Shown piece by piece: positions 34,657-43,092 of a stretch of DNA of 64,000 nucleotides. The notes beneath the pieces are model-generated. The model did no database searches. It worked only from the letters and a program-made list of their open reading frames with translations, and was not told where the DNA came from. The stretch is from Sporosarcina ureae (GTDB taxonomy: Bacteria > Bacillota > Bacilli > Bacillales_A > Planococcaceae), in the NCBI RefSeq assembly GCF_002101375.1, contig NZ_CP015207.1:1728001-1792000 (forward strand), read 5' to 3'. How positions within the stretch are numbered: the first letter of the stretch is position 1; every line of letters begins with the position of its first letter. The translations under genes and the position numbers were made by a program.

Positions 34657-35139
34657 TCAAATATGTTTCATTAGCGCTTTTACTACTTGCGTCAATCCCA
34701 CTAAATCGTCTTCCGTAAAGCGATCTAATTCGGGGCTGTCGATGTCGAGCACACCAAATACTTCCCCATCTTTAATCAGCGGTACAACAACTTCGGAACG
34801 AGATGCTGCGTCACATGCAATATGGCCTGGGAATGCATTGACATCTGCTACGACCAAGCCCTCTTTCGTCTTCGCCACCGTCCCGCAAACACCTCTACCA
34901 AGCGGTATACGGATACAAGCCGGTAATCCCTGGAATGGTCCGAGCACGAGCTCATCACCATCCATCAAGTAAAATCCTACCCAATTGATGCGGTCGAAGA
35001 ATTGATTAAGTATTGCAGATGCATTGCTTAAGTTTGCGTATACGTTTGGCTCTCCTGACAATAGTGCATCCAACTGTGTTGTTAGTTGCGCGTACTTCTC
35101 TTGTAAATTATTGGAATAATCAATGGGTGTGTACATACT
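34657..35139 (-). CDS. Free methionine-(R)-sulfoxide reductase (GAF-domain fRMsr)
   Basis: 160-aa single GAF domain. The family's three cysteines are present: GLPACIRIPLGRGVCG and HIACDAASRSEVVVP; these cycle through a disulfide during reduction of free Met-R-sulfoxide. Begins MYTPIDYSNN like Bacillus YtsP relatives. ATG at 35139 with GGGA upstream; a longer open frame to 35217 lacks an RBS. Role in oxidative-stress repair in the cytosol. Confidence 0.88.
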   Translation of the reverse strand, partial: SMYTPIDYSNNLQEKYAQLTTQLDALLSGEPNVYANLSNASAILNQFFDRINWVGFYLMDGDELVLGPFQGLPACIRIPLGRGVCGTVAKTKEGLVVADVNAFPGHIACDAASRSEVVVPLIKDGEVFGVLDIDSPELDRFTEDDLVGLTQVVKALMKHI

Positions 35140-35230
35140 AATTCCCTGCTTTCTGTGTATAGTTCTTACTTTTATCATACACAGAATAATAGTATTGGAA
35201 AAGTAATCGAGCTTCATTCCTTGTTTCTAA

Positions 35231-35473
35231 TCAATCTAATTTTACCTTCAATACCTCACCGGTCACGGCATCTATTTTGACTTCATACTTATGTCCTTCT
35301 GCTGTGCGAATATCCACTTCATAGATCAACATACCGTCATCAAATTCCAGTTCTGACTTCACCACTTCACCCGGTACTCTTTGTAATGCAATTTCATTTG
35401 CCTGCTCCATTGAAATTCTACGATATTGCGGATGTTGCCAGTGATTCATCCAATACTCACTTTGCTGATTCAA
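35231..35473 (-). CDS. PepSY-domain protein
   Basis: 80 aa, no signal peptide. A single PepSY domain covers about 20-80 (ISMEQANEIALQRVPGEVVKSELE, YEVDIRTAEGHKYEVKIDAVTGEVLKVK). PepSY domains are often peptidase-inhibitory. The His/Trp/Tyr-rich first 18 residues (YWMNHWQHPQYRR) are unusual. GGGAGG RBS upstream. Lies 92 bp from the fRMsr gene, possibly one unit. Confidence 0.8.
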   Translation of the reverse strand: MNQQSEYWMNHWQHPQYRRISMEQANEIALQRVPGEVVKSELEFDDGMLIYEVDIRTAEGHKYEVKIDAVTGEVLKVKLD

Positions 35474-35562
35474 TATTCGATCCCTCCCATTTCTTTCTAC
35501 GTTGTTAATCTATGTGGAAGAGTGGAGCGATGCCACACAGCTAAGCATGTCGGTTACGAATG

Positions 35563-35598
35563 AAAAACGGATTATTTCCAAGGAAATAATCCGTTTTT
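35563..35598 (-). terminator. Terminator after the MFS gene
   Basis: ACGGATTATTTCC-tt-GGAAATAATCCGT flanked by A and T runs, immediately after the MFS stop on the minus strand. Confidence 0.92.
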
Positions 35599-35599
35599 G

Positions 35600-36892
35600 T
35601 CAGGCGGTTTGTGCTGAAACATTTTTTTGTTTATAACGCATCCAAATTACGAGTGGAATAAGTAGTAAGGAAATATATGTTCCAAGGAAACTTAACATGG
35701 AAAACCCTAAAAACGCCACGACAATTCCTGAAGCCAGCCCACCCGCAGTCCCTGCTAGTGCGACAAACACATCGATGCTTCCCTGGATCTTCGCACGAGT
35801 CAACACATCAGTAGAATCGATAACAATCGCCGTTCCACTGATTAATCCGAAGTTCCAGCCAACCCCCAGTAATATGAGCGAGACAGACATCCACACTATC
35901 GATTCTCCCGCTACATAAGCCGCGAGAATACCTGCTAGCGCAAGTGTCACTCCTGATGCAATTACCATAGTCGGTCGCCCGATTCGGTCTACTAATACAC
36001 CAGTAAAAATGGACGGCAAGTACATTCCTGCGATATGTAAACCGATAACTAAACCAATTCCTGATATCGAAGCACCGTGATGTTGCATATGGACAGGGGT
36101 CATTGTCATAATAGCCACCATGACGCCATGCGACAGTACGAGTACTATGCCTCCTACCCAAATCCCCATCTTATTTGCCGTATGTTGATGAGCAACATGT
36201 CCTTCACTAGACTCTCCACGTTCTTTTTGTTTGGCCAATTCAATCTCACGTGCAACGAGTAAAGGATCGGGATGTAAAAACAGTAAGAATGTCAGCCCGG
36301 ATAATACATAGGCGACACCTGCTAATAGAAATACACCGGTCAATGAAGGTATACCTATGAAATCTGCCACATGTCCCATAGGTAAGACGAGATTTGGTCC
36401 GGCTACTGCACCGACTGTGGTTGAAACCAACGCGACACTGACTGCAGTGGCCCGTTGCTTTTCATTCGCAAGATCTGTTCCGGCATAGCGGGCTTGTAGA
36501 TTGGAGGAGGTCCCTGCTCCATAGATAAACAGAAAGAGGAATAACACAGCAAGACTTCCGGTCATCACTGCAAAGATTACCCCGAATGCTCCTACACCAC
36601 CGGTAATAAAGCCTGCACCGAGACCAAGGCGACGGCCATAACGTTGAGATAGCCTGCCGACGAGATAAGCAGAGAATGCGGAACCAAAAGTGGACAGTGC
36701 AATCGGCATACCCGCTAAGCTTTCATTTCCCGTCATGTCTTGAATTAATAGCGCCCCTACTGTAATGCCAGCTGCCAGTCCGGCACCACTAAATATCTGG
36801 GAAATGATCACGACAAGTAAGGAGCGCTTATACAATTGTTTCTGCGCTTCTTTGGATTTTGTGTAGTAAACATAATCTTGCCGTTTTGACAT
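35600..36892 (-). CDS. MFS transporter
   Basis: 430 aa, twelve predicted membrane segments. The loop 2-3 motif GRLSQRYGRRLGLG and its second-half copy GVLVDRIGRPTMV are typical major-facilitator signatures. A His-rich central loop (ERGESSEGHVAHQHTANK) lies between the halves. Substrate unknown; related Bacillales proteins are listed as efflux permeases. ATG 36892 is chosen over the TTG at 36904, which overlaps the AAAGG RBS. Confidence 0.88.
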   Translation of the reverse strand: MSKRQDYVYYTKSKEAQKQLYKRSLLVVIISQIFSGAGLAAGITVGALLIQDMTGNESLAGMPIALSTFGSAFSAYLVGRLSQRYGRRLGLGAGFITGGVGAFGVIFAVMTGSLAVLFLFLFIYGAGTSSNLQARYAGTDLANEKQRATAVSVALVSTTVGAVAGPNLVLPMGHVADFIGIPSLTGVFLLAGVAYVLSGLTFLLFLHPDPLLVAREIELAKQKERGESSEGHVAHQHTANKMGIWVGGIVLVLSHGVMVAIMTMTPVHMQHHGASISGIGLVIGLHIAGMYLPSIFTGVLVDRIGRPTMVIASGVTLALAGILAAYVAGESIVWMSVSLILLGVGWNFGLISGTAIVIDSTDVLTRAKIQGSIDVFVALAGTAGGLASGIVVAFLGFSMLSFLGTYISLLLIPLVIWMRYKQKNVSAQTA

Positions 36893-37004
36893 GAAATTTC
36901 CCAACCTTTCTATTTCTATATAATAGACGTATAAGTTAATTGACTTTTCACACCTTATTCATCTTAACATATATTGATAAATCAAAAGATAGGTCTTTTC
37001 CATA

Positions 37005-37046
37005 CAAAAAACAAGCAATCCCGATTTTTCTAGGGCTGCTTGCTTC
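37005..37046 (-). terminator. Terminator after the YugN-like gene
   Basis: GAAGCAAGCAGCCC-tagaaaaatc-GGGATTGCTTG followed by TTTTTTG on the minus strand. Confidence 0.88.
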
Positions 37047-37063
37047 TTTTAAAATATGAAGTT

Positions 37064-37492
37064 CTATATTAGCGGAGCGATAAAAATAGGGTGATCTGAA
37101 AATTTTGCTATTCGTGCTTCACCTTCACGAACCCATTTTTCATCGTATACAATAGGTCCATCTTTATCTTCGGGTGTTTGGAACTGGTCTAGGCCAACAG
37201 AAGCTAATACAGGACTGTCATCGTCATCCAATCCAATATTTACTACGTGATTAATAATAAATGGTACGTCAAATTCGATCATGGCACTATCTTCATCGAG
37301 TTCCCCGTCAACTACGTGAAAAGGTATTCTTAAGTAGATCGTATCACTACCGTCTTGATTCAAAATGGTATCGAAGTTTCCGCGATCGAAGTCCCAGTTA
37401 CCTCCCATTTGGATATCATGTTCTATGAGTATGTTACACGCATCTCCAAATAGCGACTTTTTTCCCGGCAAATTTGTTTTAAGTTCGATCAT
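37064..37492 (-). CDS. YugN-like family protein
   Basis: 142 aa, acidic and soluble. The core MGGNWDFDRGNFDTILNQDG, YLRIPFHVVDGELDEDSAMIEF and PFIINHVVNIG matches the YugN-like fold of Bacillus, whose function is unknown. Single-gene unit between two terminators, with GAGGAAATGTC just before ATG 37492. Confidence 0.78.
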   Translation of the reverse strand: MIELKTNLPGKKSLFGDACNILIEHDIQMGGNWDFDRGNFDTILNQDGSDTIYLRIPFHVVDGELDEDSAMIEFDVPFIINHVVNIGLDDDDSPVLASVGLDQFQTPEDKDGPIVYDEKWVREGEARIAKFSDHPIFIAPLI

Positions 37493-37674
37493 GACATTTC
37501 CTCTTTTCTATATGAGTTTTTCTTGTTGAATGTCTGACTGATGATAGTTTTTAGAATACCCTATTTAATCATTTGACAAACTTTTGCATTTTATCGAACT
37601 GAAAAATAATTACTTGAATTGTAAGTATGCGCGAGGGCAAATTCCATCAACTAGTTTTTTTCACGTAATAGAAA

Positions 37675-37696
37675 AGACTACCCAAAAGGATAGTCT
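37675..37696 (-). terminator. Terminator after selU
   Basis: AGACTATCC-tttt-GGGTAGTCT followed by TTTCTATT on the minus strand, just after the selU stop. Confidence 0.8.
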
Positions 37697-37704
37697 AACT
37701 TCAC

Positions 37705-38739
37705 TTATTTCATTAGCTTTTTATACCGTTTCAAGCATTCTTCATACGCTTCTTGTACGGTTTCAGCTTGGATGACATCTTGGTCATTTGTAGCAAAGCG
37801 GGCTACGGAGTGTTCGTATTGTGGGTCGTAGTAGTGAGTCAATAGCTGTTCTACTGCTTCTGTGAATCGTCCGTTCTCCAGATCTTGTTGAATTTGTACG
37901 GCGATTGGTTGATGAATACGTTTGCGAATTCTTGCAAATGCTTCTAGAAACAAATCCGGTTGTTTTTCCGGTTCATACTCGGAAAGGATTTCTTCGACAC
38001 GTACATTGACTGGTAGTCTAATAACCCATTGTGGACTCTGTCCTTTTTTCTCAAACAGTAGTTCCGGCATATGTACTTGTCCTATGCGTTTGCTTTCGCC
38101 CTCTATAAAGATATACGGTTCATTTTCATACTTTTCGAGTTTATTTGCAATTAGCAATTCGAATTTTTTCTGGTTGTTCGGCTGAACACCGATTTGTCCG
38201 AATATCGAACCACGATGACCTGCCATCCCTTCTAGATCAATGACCGGACAACCGTCTTCCTTCAGCTTATGAAGAATCTTCGTCTTACCGCTTCCTGTAT
38301 AACCGTTTAGTACGAGCAATTTAGGTTTGATTGGTTCTTGCAGTCGTGCAATGACCCACTGACGATAGGTATGAATCCCGCCACTGATTCGACTAGAGCG
38401 GATTCCCATCAATTCCAATACGGTCATTGCAGTTTTGCTTCGCATGCCGCCACGCCAGCAAAACACAGTGATTTGCGTGTCGATTTTCCTAAACTCCGCA
38501 ATGAATTCGGGTAGCTTCTTAGAGAAGATAGCCAAACCATGATCCATCGCGGCTTGTTTTCCTACTTGCTTATAAAGTGTACCCACTTCCGCACGTTCTT
38601 CATTGGTGAAAATCGGAATGTTGATACTACCTGGAATAGTTGCTTCTTCAAACTCTTTCGGAGAGCGTACGTCGACTAATGTATGTGAATGATTTTTCTG
38701 TAATTCGAGCGCTTCCGTCAATGCAATGTCTCGTACCAT
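37705..38739 (-). CDS. selU: tRNA 2-selenouridine synthase (SelU/MnmH)
   Basis: 344 aa. Replaces sulfur by selenium in 2-thiouridine at the tRNA wobble position, using selenophosphate. N-terminal rhodanese domain with VDVRSPKEFEEATIPGSINIP and catalytic Cys in FCWRGGMRS (about 93-101). C-terminal P-loop domain with GYTGSGKTKIL and IDLEGMAGHRGSIFG. ATG at 38739 (AAGGAG lies 12 nt upstream; the ATG at 38751 abuts it). It follows selD by 21 bp, forming a selenium operon. Confidence 0.93.
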   Translation of the reverse strand: MVRDIALTEALELQKNHSHTLVDVRSPKEFEEATIPGSINIPIFTNEERAEVGTLYKQVGKQAAMDHGLAIFSKKLPEFIAEFRKIDTQITVFCWRGGMRSKTAMTVLELMGIRSSRISGGIHTYRQWVIARLQEPIKPKLLVLNGYTGSGKTKILHKLKEDGCPVIDLEGMAGHRGSIFGQIGVQPNNQKKFELLIANKLEKYENEPYIFIEGESKRIGQVHMPELLFEKKGQSPQWVIRLPVNVRVEEILSEYEPEKQPDLFLEAFARIRKRIHQPIAVQIQQDLENGRFTEAVEQLLTHYYDPQYEHSVARFATNDQDVIQAETVQEAYEECLKRYKKLMK

Positions 38740-38760
38740 GTAATTTCCCATCTCCTTGAT

Positions 38761-39807
38761 TTACTGCACGATGATTCGACCATTATACTCATCAGTTACT
38801 TCTCCAATAATATGTGCATCGACTCCAGCTTCACGCAAGTTCTCATGCAAACGATGTGCTTCATTTCCAGCAACTGCTACAAGCAAACCGCCAGAAGTTA
38901 CTGCGTCACATAAAATCCATCTGCCAACTTGATCCAATGATTCAGGATATTCGACCATATTTTCTATATGTGCAAAGTTGTTTTTCGTACCACCTGGAAC
39001 TGAACCGGATTCTGCCAGTTCTCTTGTACGTGGTAAAACAGGAACTTTCTCGTTATCGATTCGCAAGCATACTCCACTACCTGTTGCCATTTCAGAAGCA
39101 TGTCCAAGCAAACCAAAGCCCGTCACGTCTGTTGAAGCATGAATACTGTAATTATCCATCACTTCAGCAGCAGTTTTATTGAGCGTTGTCATCACTTTTG
39201 TAACGTGAATTTCTTCTTCTTCAGATAATAATCCGTTTTTCAACGAAGTGGTCATGATACCTACGCCAATTGGTTTTGTCAGAATCAACACATCGCCAGG
39301 TTTTGCTCCTGCATTTGTACGAATCTTATCAGGATGCACAGTTCCAGTTACTTGCATACCAAACTTTGGCTCTTGATCGTCAATGGAGTGGCCACCAACG
39401 AGTACTGCACCGGCTTCTTTCAATTTGTCAGCAGCTCCGCGCAAGATCTCCGTCAAGATACTGCGATCAAGTGTGTGAATGGGAAATGCGACGATGTTCA
39501 ATGCTGTAATTGGTGTACCACCCATTGCATAGACATCACTGATTGCATTTGCCGCCGCCACTTGTCCAAAATCGTATGGATCATTGACAATGGGTGTGAA
39601 GAAATCAAGTGTCTGCACGATAGCAGTCGTATCATTTATCTTATATACACCTGCGTCGTCGCCTGTATCCAATCCAACAAGTAAATTAGGATCCGCGAGA
39701 CCAGGAGGCAGTGTACGAAGAACTTCAGCTAAATCAGCAGGTCCTATTTTACAACCACAGCCTCCTTTTGAAGATAATGAAGTGAGGTTTATAGAAGATT
39801 TTCGCAT
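38761..39807 (-). CDS. selD: Selenide, water dikinase (Cys form)
   Basis: 348 aa. Makes selenophosphate from selenide and ATP. The start region SSINLTSLSSKGGCGCKIG aligns with E. coli SelD so that catalytic Cys17 and Lys20 are in register; the residue is Cys, not selenocysteine. Glycine-rich ATP-binding features follow (GLDTGDDAGVYKI, VGGHSIDDQEPKFG, STDVTGFGLLGHA). ATG at 39807 with AAAGG upstream; the longer frame to 39891 does not fit the family N-terminus. No selA/selB in the window, consistent with use for tRNA selenouridine. Confidence 0.93.
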   Translation of the reverse strand: MRKSSINLTSLSSKGGCGCKIGPADLAEVLRTLPPGLADPNLLVGLDTGDDAGVYKINDTTAIVQTLDFFTPIVNDPYDFGQVAAANAISDVYAMGGTPITALNIVAFPIHTLDRSILTEILRGAADKLKEAGAVLVGGHSIDDQEPKFGMQVTGTVHPDKIRTNAGAKPGDVLILTKPIGVGIMTTSLKNGLLSEEEEIHVTKVMTTLNKTAAEVMDNYSIHASTDVTGFGLLGHASEMATGSGVCLRIDNEKVPVLPRTRELAESGSVPGGTKNNFAHIENMVEYPESLDQVGRWILCDAVTSGGLLVAVAGNEAHRLHENLREAGVDAHIIGEVTDEYNGRIIVQ

Positions 39808-39906
39808 TACGGATATCAACCTTTCAATTTGTAGTTCCTTAATTTTACCATAGAGTTTGCATTCTACATCTGTTGGGCACTTGAAAATCATCCGGCGAAT
39901 GAAAAA

Positions 39907-39932
39907 AAGACTACGCTTTACGGCATAGTCTT
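39907..39932 (-). terminator. Terminator after the GNAT gene
   Basis: AAGACTATGCCG-taaa-GCGTAGTCTT followed by TTTTTTC on the minus strand. Confidence 0.85.
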
Positions 39933-39948
39933 ACATGTTACAAATCTA

Positions 39949-40605
39949 TTATTTCACGTATATTACATACCAATGGTCGTCTTTTCTCTCAATATATTCC
40001 CCAATCCAACCTTCTTCCAGCAATTTTTGTTGCTCTTCAGTATTCTCCATTAGAAGAGATTTTTGTTGCGAAGTCTTTTCACAGAAAGGCTCTTGAAGAT
40101 CCTTGAATAAAATATAACGAAGTTTATGGCCATATTTAACTTTGAGTCCTTTAATTCGTAAACCCAGTGCAAATTTATCTTTCAAGCTCGGGATATTAAA
40201 AGGTGCAACAGTTGTACAAATATAGCGATAGCGATCTTTCTCTACATGTTCCATCAGCCATTTACCCAATGTCGTCTGTAATCCGTTTCCCCTAAAGTCT
40301 GGATCCACAGCTGAAATCTCCGAGTACAGCACATTGGATAATTCGTTTTGCGATATTCCCACATCGATTCCTAAATGCTCATCGTCTTCACCAGGATCCA
40401 ACATGGCACGGAAAGCGACGAGACGACCTTCTACGAAAGCTCCCGCCATTATGCCATTGCCGCGTAAGATATACACAAACTCTTCATTCGTTAACGATTG
40501 CAGGAATTCCGGTTGCTCGAGAACAGCAATGACCCGTTCTTGTAAAGCTACAACTTCTGGCAAATGATCTTCAGTTAGAAGTGAAAGTGATGCTTGCAAC
40601 GTCAT
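39949..40605 (-). CDS. GNAT-family N-acetyltransferase
   Basis: 218 aa. The acetyl-CoA-binding core is seen at about 85-150 (EISAVDPDFRGNGLQTTLGKWLMEH, YICTTVAPFNIPS). Its start codon overlaps the stop of the upstream enolase-superfamily gene (ATGA), so translation is coupled and the two proteins probably act in one pathway. An acyltransferase next to an amino-acid/dipeptide epimerase could acylate the amine group before or after racemisation, as known for N-succinylamino-acid pathways; here that is only inference. Confidence 0.82.
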   Translation of the reverse strand: MTLQASLSLLTEDHLPEVVALQERVIAVLEQPEFLQSLTNEEFVYILRGNGIMAGAFVEGRLVAFRAMLDPGEDDEHLGIDVGISQNELSNVLYSEISAVDPDFRGNGLQTTLGKWLMEHVEKDRYRYICTTVAPFNIPSLKDKFALGLRIKGLKVKYGHKLRYILFKDLQEPFCEKTSQQKSLLMENTEEQQKLLEEGWIGEYIERKDDHWYVIYVK

Positions 40606-41714
40606 AAAGACACCTTTTCTTTACGCACTGTCAATTCTTCTAAAGCTTGCTCATCTACATCGATACCCAATCCAGGTTTTTCATTGAGTTCAATAAACGG
40701 TACATCATAGTGCAGATTGCCGACGTCTTTACTGAATTTCAACGGCCCAGTCAATTCTACACTTGTCATCGCTTTTTGTGAGAAAGCTACATGGAAGCCC
40801 GCTGCAGATCCAATAGACGACTCCACCATCGATCCAACCTGACATTCCATACCCGCCATCTCAGCCATATGTGCAAGCTTCATTGCAGGATACATACCCC
40901 CACATTTCATGAGTTTGATATTCACTTTATCTGCTGCACGCTTTGCGATAATTTCACGCATTTCGCGCACTCCACGCAATCCTTCATCTACCATTAAAGG
41001 TGTCGCGATTTTCGATTTGATTTCTACCATTGCATCGATATCATCCGCTTTTACTGGTTGCTCGAGCCAATCCAGTTCACAGCTTTCCAATTGCTTCATT
41101 GCTTGTAATGTCGTAGAGCTGTTAACCCAGCCTTGATTGACATCCACACGGATTGCGGTTTCTTTCCCTACGCGCTCGCGCACTGCTTGAATTCGCTTGA
41201 CGTCTTCCACTGCATTGGTACCGACTTTCATCTTTAATGAACTATAGCCCAATGCTACACGTTCGGCAGCCTCTTGTGCCATATGTTCAGGTGAAGCGAT
41301 ACTTAATACATGTGTAACCGGAAACTTCTCATGATAACGTCCACCAAGTAAATCATAAGCGGGGATACCATATATCTTGCCTACTACGTCAAAGCACGCC
41401 ATGTCGAGCGCTGCTTTTGCTGTAGGCACACCATAAATCGCCTGATCCATCACTTCATGAATTTTCCCAAAGCGACTTGGATTTTCACCAAGTAAAATAG
41501 GAGCAAGTGTATGGCGGAGTACAGCAAATGTACCTTCCCAACTTTCCCCTGTTACATGATCGTCCGCTACTGCTTCACCGTACCCAACATGCCCAGTATC
41601 TGTCGTCATTTTTACAATAATAGATGGCATATCACTATACGATGCATAGCTGATCACAAATGGTTCATAGAGCGGTAATCTAATCGCAAACACTTCAATT
41701 TCAGTTATTTTCAT
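40602..41714 (-). CDS. Enolase-superfamily epimerase, dipeptide-epimerase-like
   Basis: 370 aa. An N-terminal capping domain (1-125) precedes a barrel with the catalytic set of the muconate-lactonising/dipeptide-epimerase subgroup: Lys-x-Lys in SSLKMKVG, metal ligands Asp in RVDVNQGW, Glu in WLEQPV and Asp in MVDEGL, and the second-side Lys in NIKLMKCGGM, then GSMVESSIGSAA. The KLMKCGG and GSMVESS blocks are closest to L-Ala-D/L-Glu-type dipeptide epimerases. Substrate specificity cannot be read reliably. Overlaps the GNAT gene and is divergent from a regulator gene. Confidence 0.85.
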   Translation of the reverse strand: MKITEIEVFAIRLPLYEPFVISYASYSDMPSIIVKMTTDTGHVGYGEAVADDHVTGESWEGTFAVLRHTLAPILLGENPSRFGKIHEVMDQAIYGVPTAKAALDMACFDVVGKIYGIPAYDLLGGRYHEKFPVTHVLSIASPEHMAQEAAERVALGYSSLKMKVGTNAVEDVKRIQAVRERVGKETAIRVDVNQGWVNSSTTLQAMKQLESCELDWLEQPVKADDIDAMVEIKSKIATPLMVDEGLRGVREMREIIAKRAADKVNIKLMKCGGMYPAMKLAHMAEMAGMECQVGSMVESSIGSAAGFHVAFSQKAMTSVELTGPLKFSKDVGNLHYDVPFIELNEKPGLGIDVDEQALEELTVRKEKVSL

Positions 41715-41802
41715 TATTTCTCTTCCTTTCCTATTGGCAGCATTTCATCTGTATTGTATGATTGTCGTTAAATAGTCGTTAATGAAAAGAGGGGGTCCCA
41801 TT

Positions 41803-43053
41803 ATGAAGGTTACCATTGCATTGATCGGCTCACAAGAATTTTGTCGGCAAGCAGAGAGTATTATGTTGCCCCATACTATACGAATTGATTACTATCGATA
41901 CGACAGGCCGTCTGATGCTCCCTATCTACTACAGACAATGAAACCTTGTCACGCCATTTTGTTCTCTGGCTCCTTGCCTTACGAGGCGTCCAAACAAGTT
42001 CTTCAGACCATCTCAATTCCAGCATTTTATATCCAACAAAATGAACATACAATCGCTGTCACTTTATTATACCTTGCTTCAGAAAAAAATATGGCAATTC
42101 ATGATATTTCTATAGATATAAAAGAACGAAAACATATCGAACAGATCCTACAAGATATCGATCCTTTCTCTTCCATACAAAAGCCTGCTATACATGAACT
42201 GCAATCCAACAGTGATTTACAAGCGGTTGTGAATTTTCATATTGAGCATGTTACAAGCGGAAAGTCAAAAATGGCAGTAACTAGTGTGCATGCCGTATAC
42301 GATCAATTACAAGCGGCAGGCATCCCATCATTTCGAATGCTCGATCCTGCAAGCAATATTTTACGTGCACTAGAACATGCAGTCCAACAAGCAGATTTTG
42401 CAAGAAGCGAAGCAACTAAGGTCGCTGTTGGAGTACTACAAGTTCATCAACCTAAGAAACTTCCTCAGGACGCCATAGAAAAACTAGCAAACTACTTGCA
42501 GGCGCAATGGATAGAAAAAGAGGACAGCTTCTTTTTCTACACTACCCTAGGCACCATCGAATTTATTTTCGCGTTAAAAGTCTTCGTCCAGTTCTGTGAA
42601 TCGCTTCAACCTGCATCCACGTTGTCTTTTGGATTAGGACTAACAACGGTAGAAGCAAGTGACAATGCGATCAGTGCACTGCAACTCTGCAAACAAGCGG
42701 TCAACAAAGGAGTCTTTATGCTAGATGAACATAAGAACCTACACGGTCCTTTGCCTGCAACAAAGCCGTCAGTTGCCATGAAGTTGGACAACCCAGATTT
42801 GCTTACGATCAGTGAAAAGACTACATTGAGCCCTGCAGTCATTTCCAAGCTAACGCAGTTTGATGAATTCAGACAATCTGCCCCGTTCACCGCTAATGAC
42901 TTGGCAGGGTATTTAGCCGTCTCCAGAAGAACTGCTGAACGGACAATTAAAAAGCTAATGGAACAACAATTCATCTATACGGTTGGCGAAGAAATGACTT
43001 ACAGCCAAGGAAGACCACGCGCATTGTACAAAATGAAGCTTACGATTTATTAA
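41803..43053 (+). CDS. Paralogous sensor/GGDEF-like/winged-helix regulator
   Basis: 416 aa. Same three-part plan as the 26057-27349 product: an N-terminal sensing part (VTIALIGSQEFCRQ, VTSVHAVYDQLQAAGIPSFRM), a middle divergent cyclase-like part (VAVGVLQVHQPK, FGLGLTTVEASDNAISAL, VFMLDEHKNLHG), and a C-terminal helix-turn-helix (ANDLAGYLAVSRRTAERTI) ending SQGRPRALYKMKL. ATG 41803 has GAGGGGG 7 nt upstream. It is divergent from the epimerase/GNAT operon and convergent with nhaC, so either is a plausible target. Confidence 0.75.
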   Translation: MKVTIALIGSQEFCRQAESIMLPHTIRIDYYRYDRPSDAPYLLQTMKPCHAILFSGSLPYEASKQVLQTISIPAFYIQQNEHTIAVTLLYLASEKNMAIHDISIDIKERKHIEQILQDIDPFSSIQKPAIHELQSNSDLQAVVNFHIEHVTSGKSKMAVTSVHAVYDQLQAAGIPSFRMLDPASNILRALEHAVQQADFARSEATKVAVGVLQVHQPKKLPQDAIEKLANYLQAQWIEKEDSFFFYTTLGTIEFIFALKVFVQFCESLQPASTLSFGLGLTTVEASDNAISALQLCKQAVNKGVFMLDEHKNLHGPLPATKPSVAMKLDNPDLLTISEKTTLSPAVISKLTQFDEFRQSAPFTANDLAGYLAVSRRTAERTIKKLMEQQFIYTVGEEMTYSQGRPRALYKMKLTIY

Positions 43054-43054
43054 A

Positions 43055-43092
43055 AAAGCAAAGCCGTTAATAACTCGGCTTTGCTTTTTTAA
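43055..43092. terminator. Bidirectional terminator between regulator and nhaC
   Basis: AAAAAAGCAAAGCCG-ttaataact-CGGCTTTGCTTTTTT, a perfect stem with A and T runs on both sides between two convergent genes. Confidence 0.92.
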
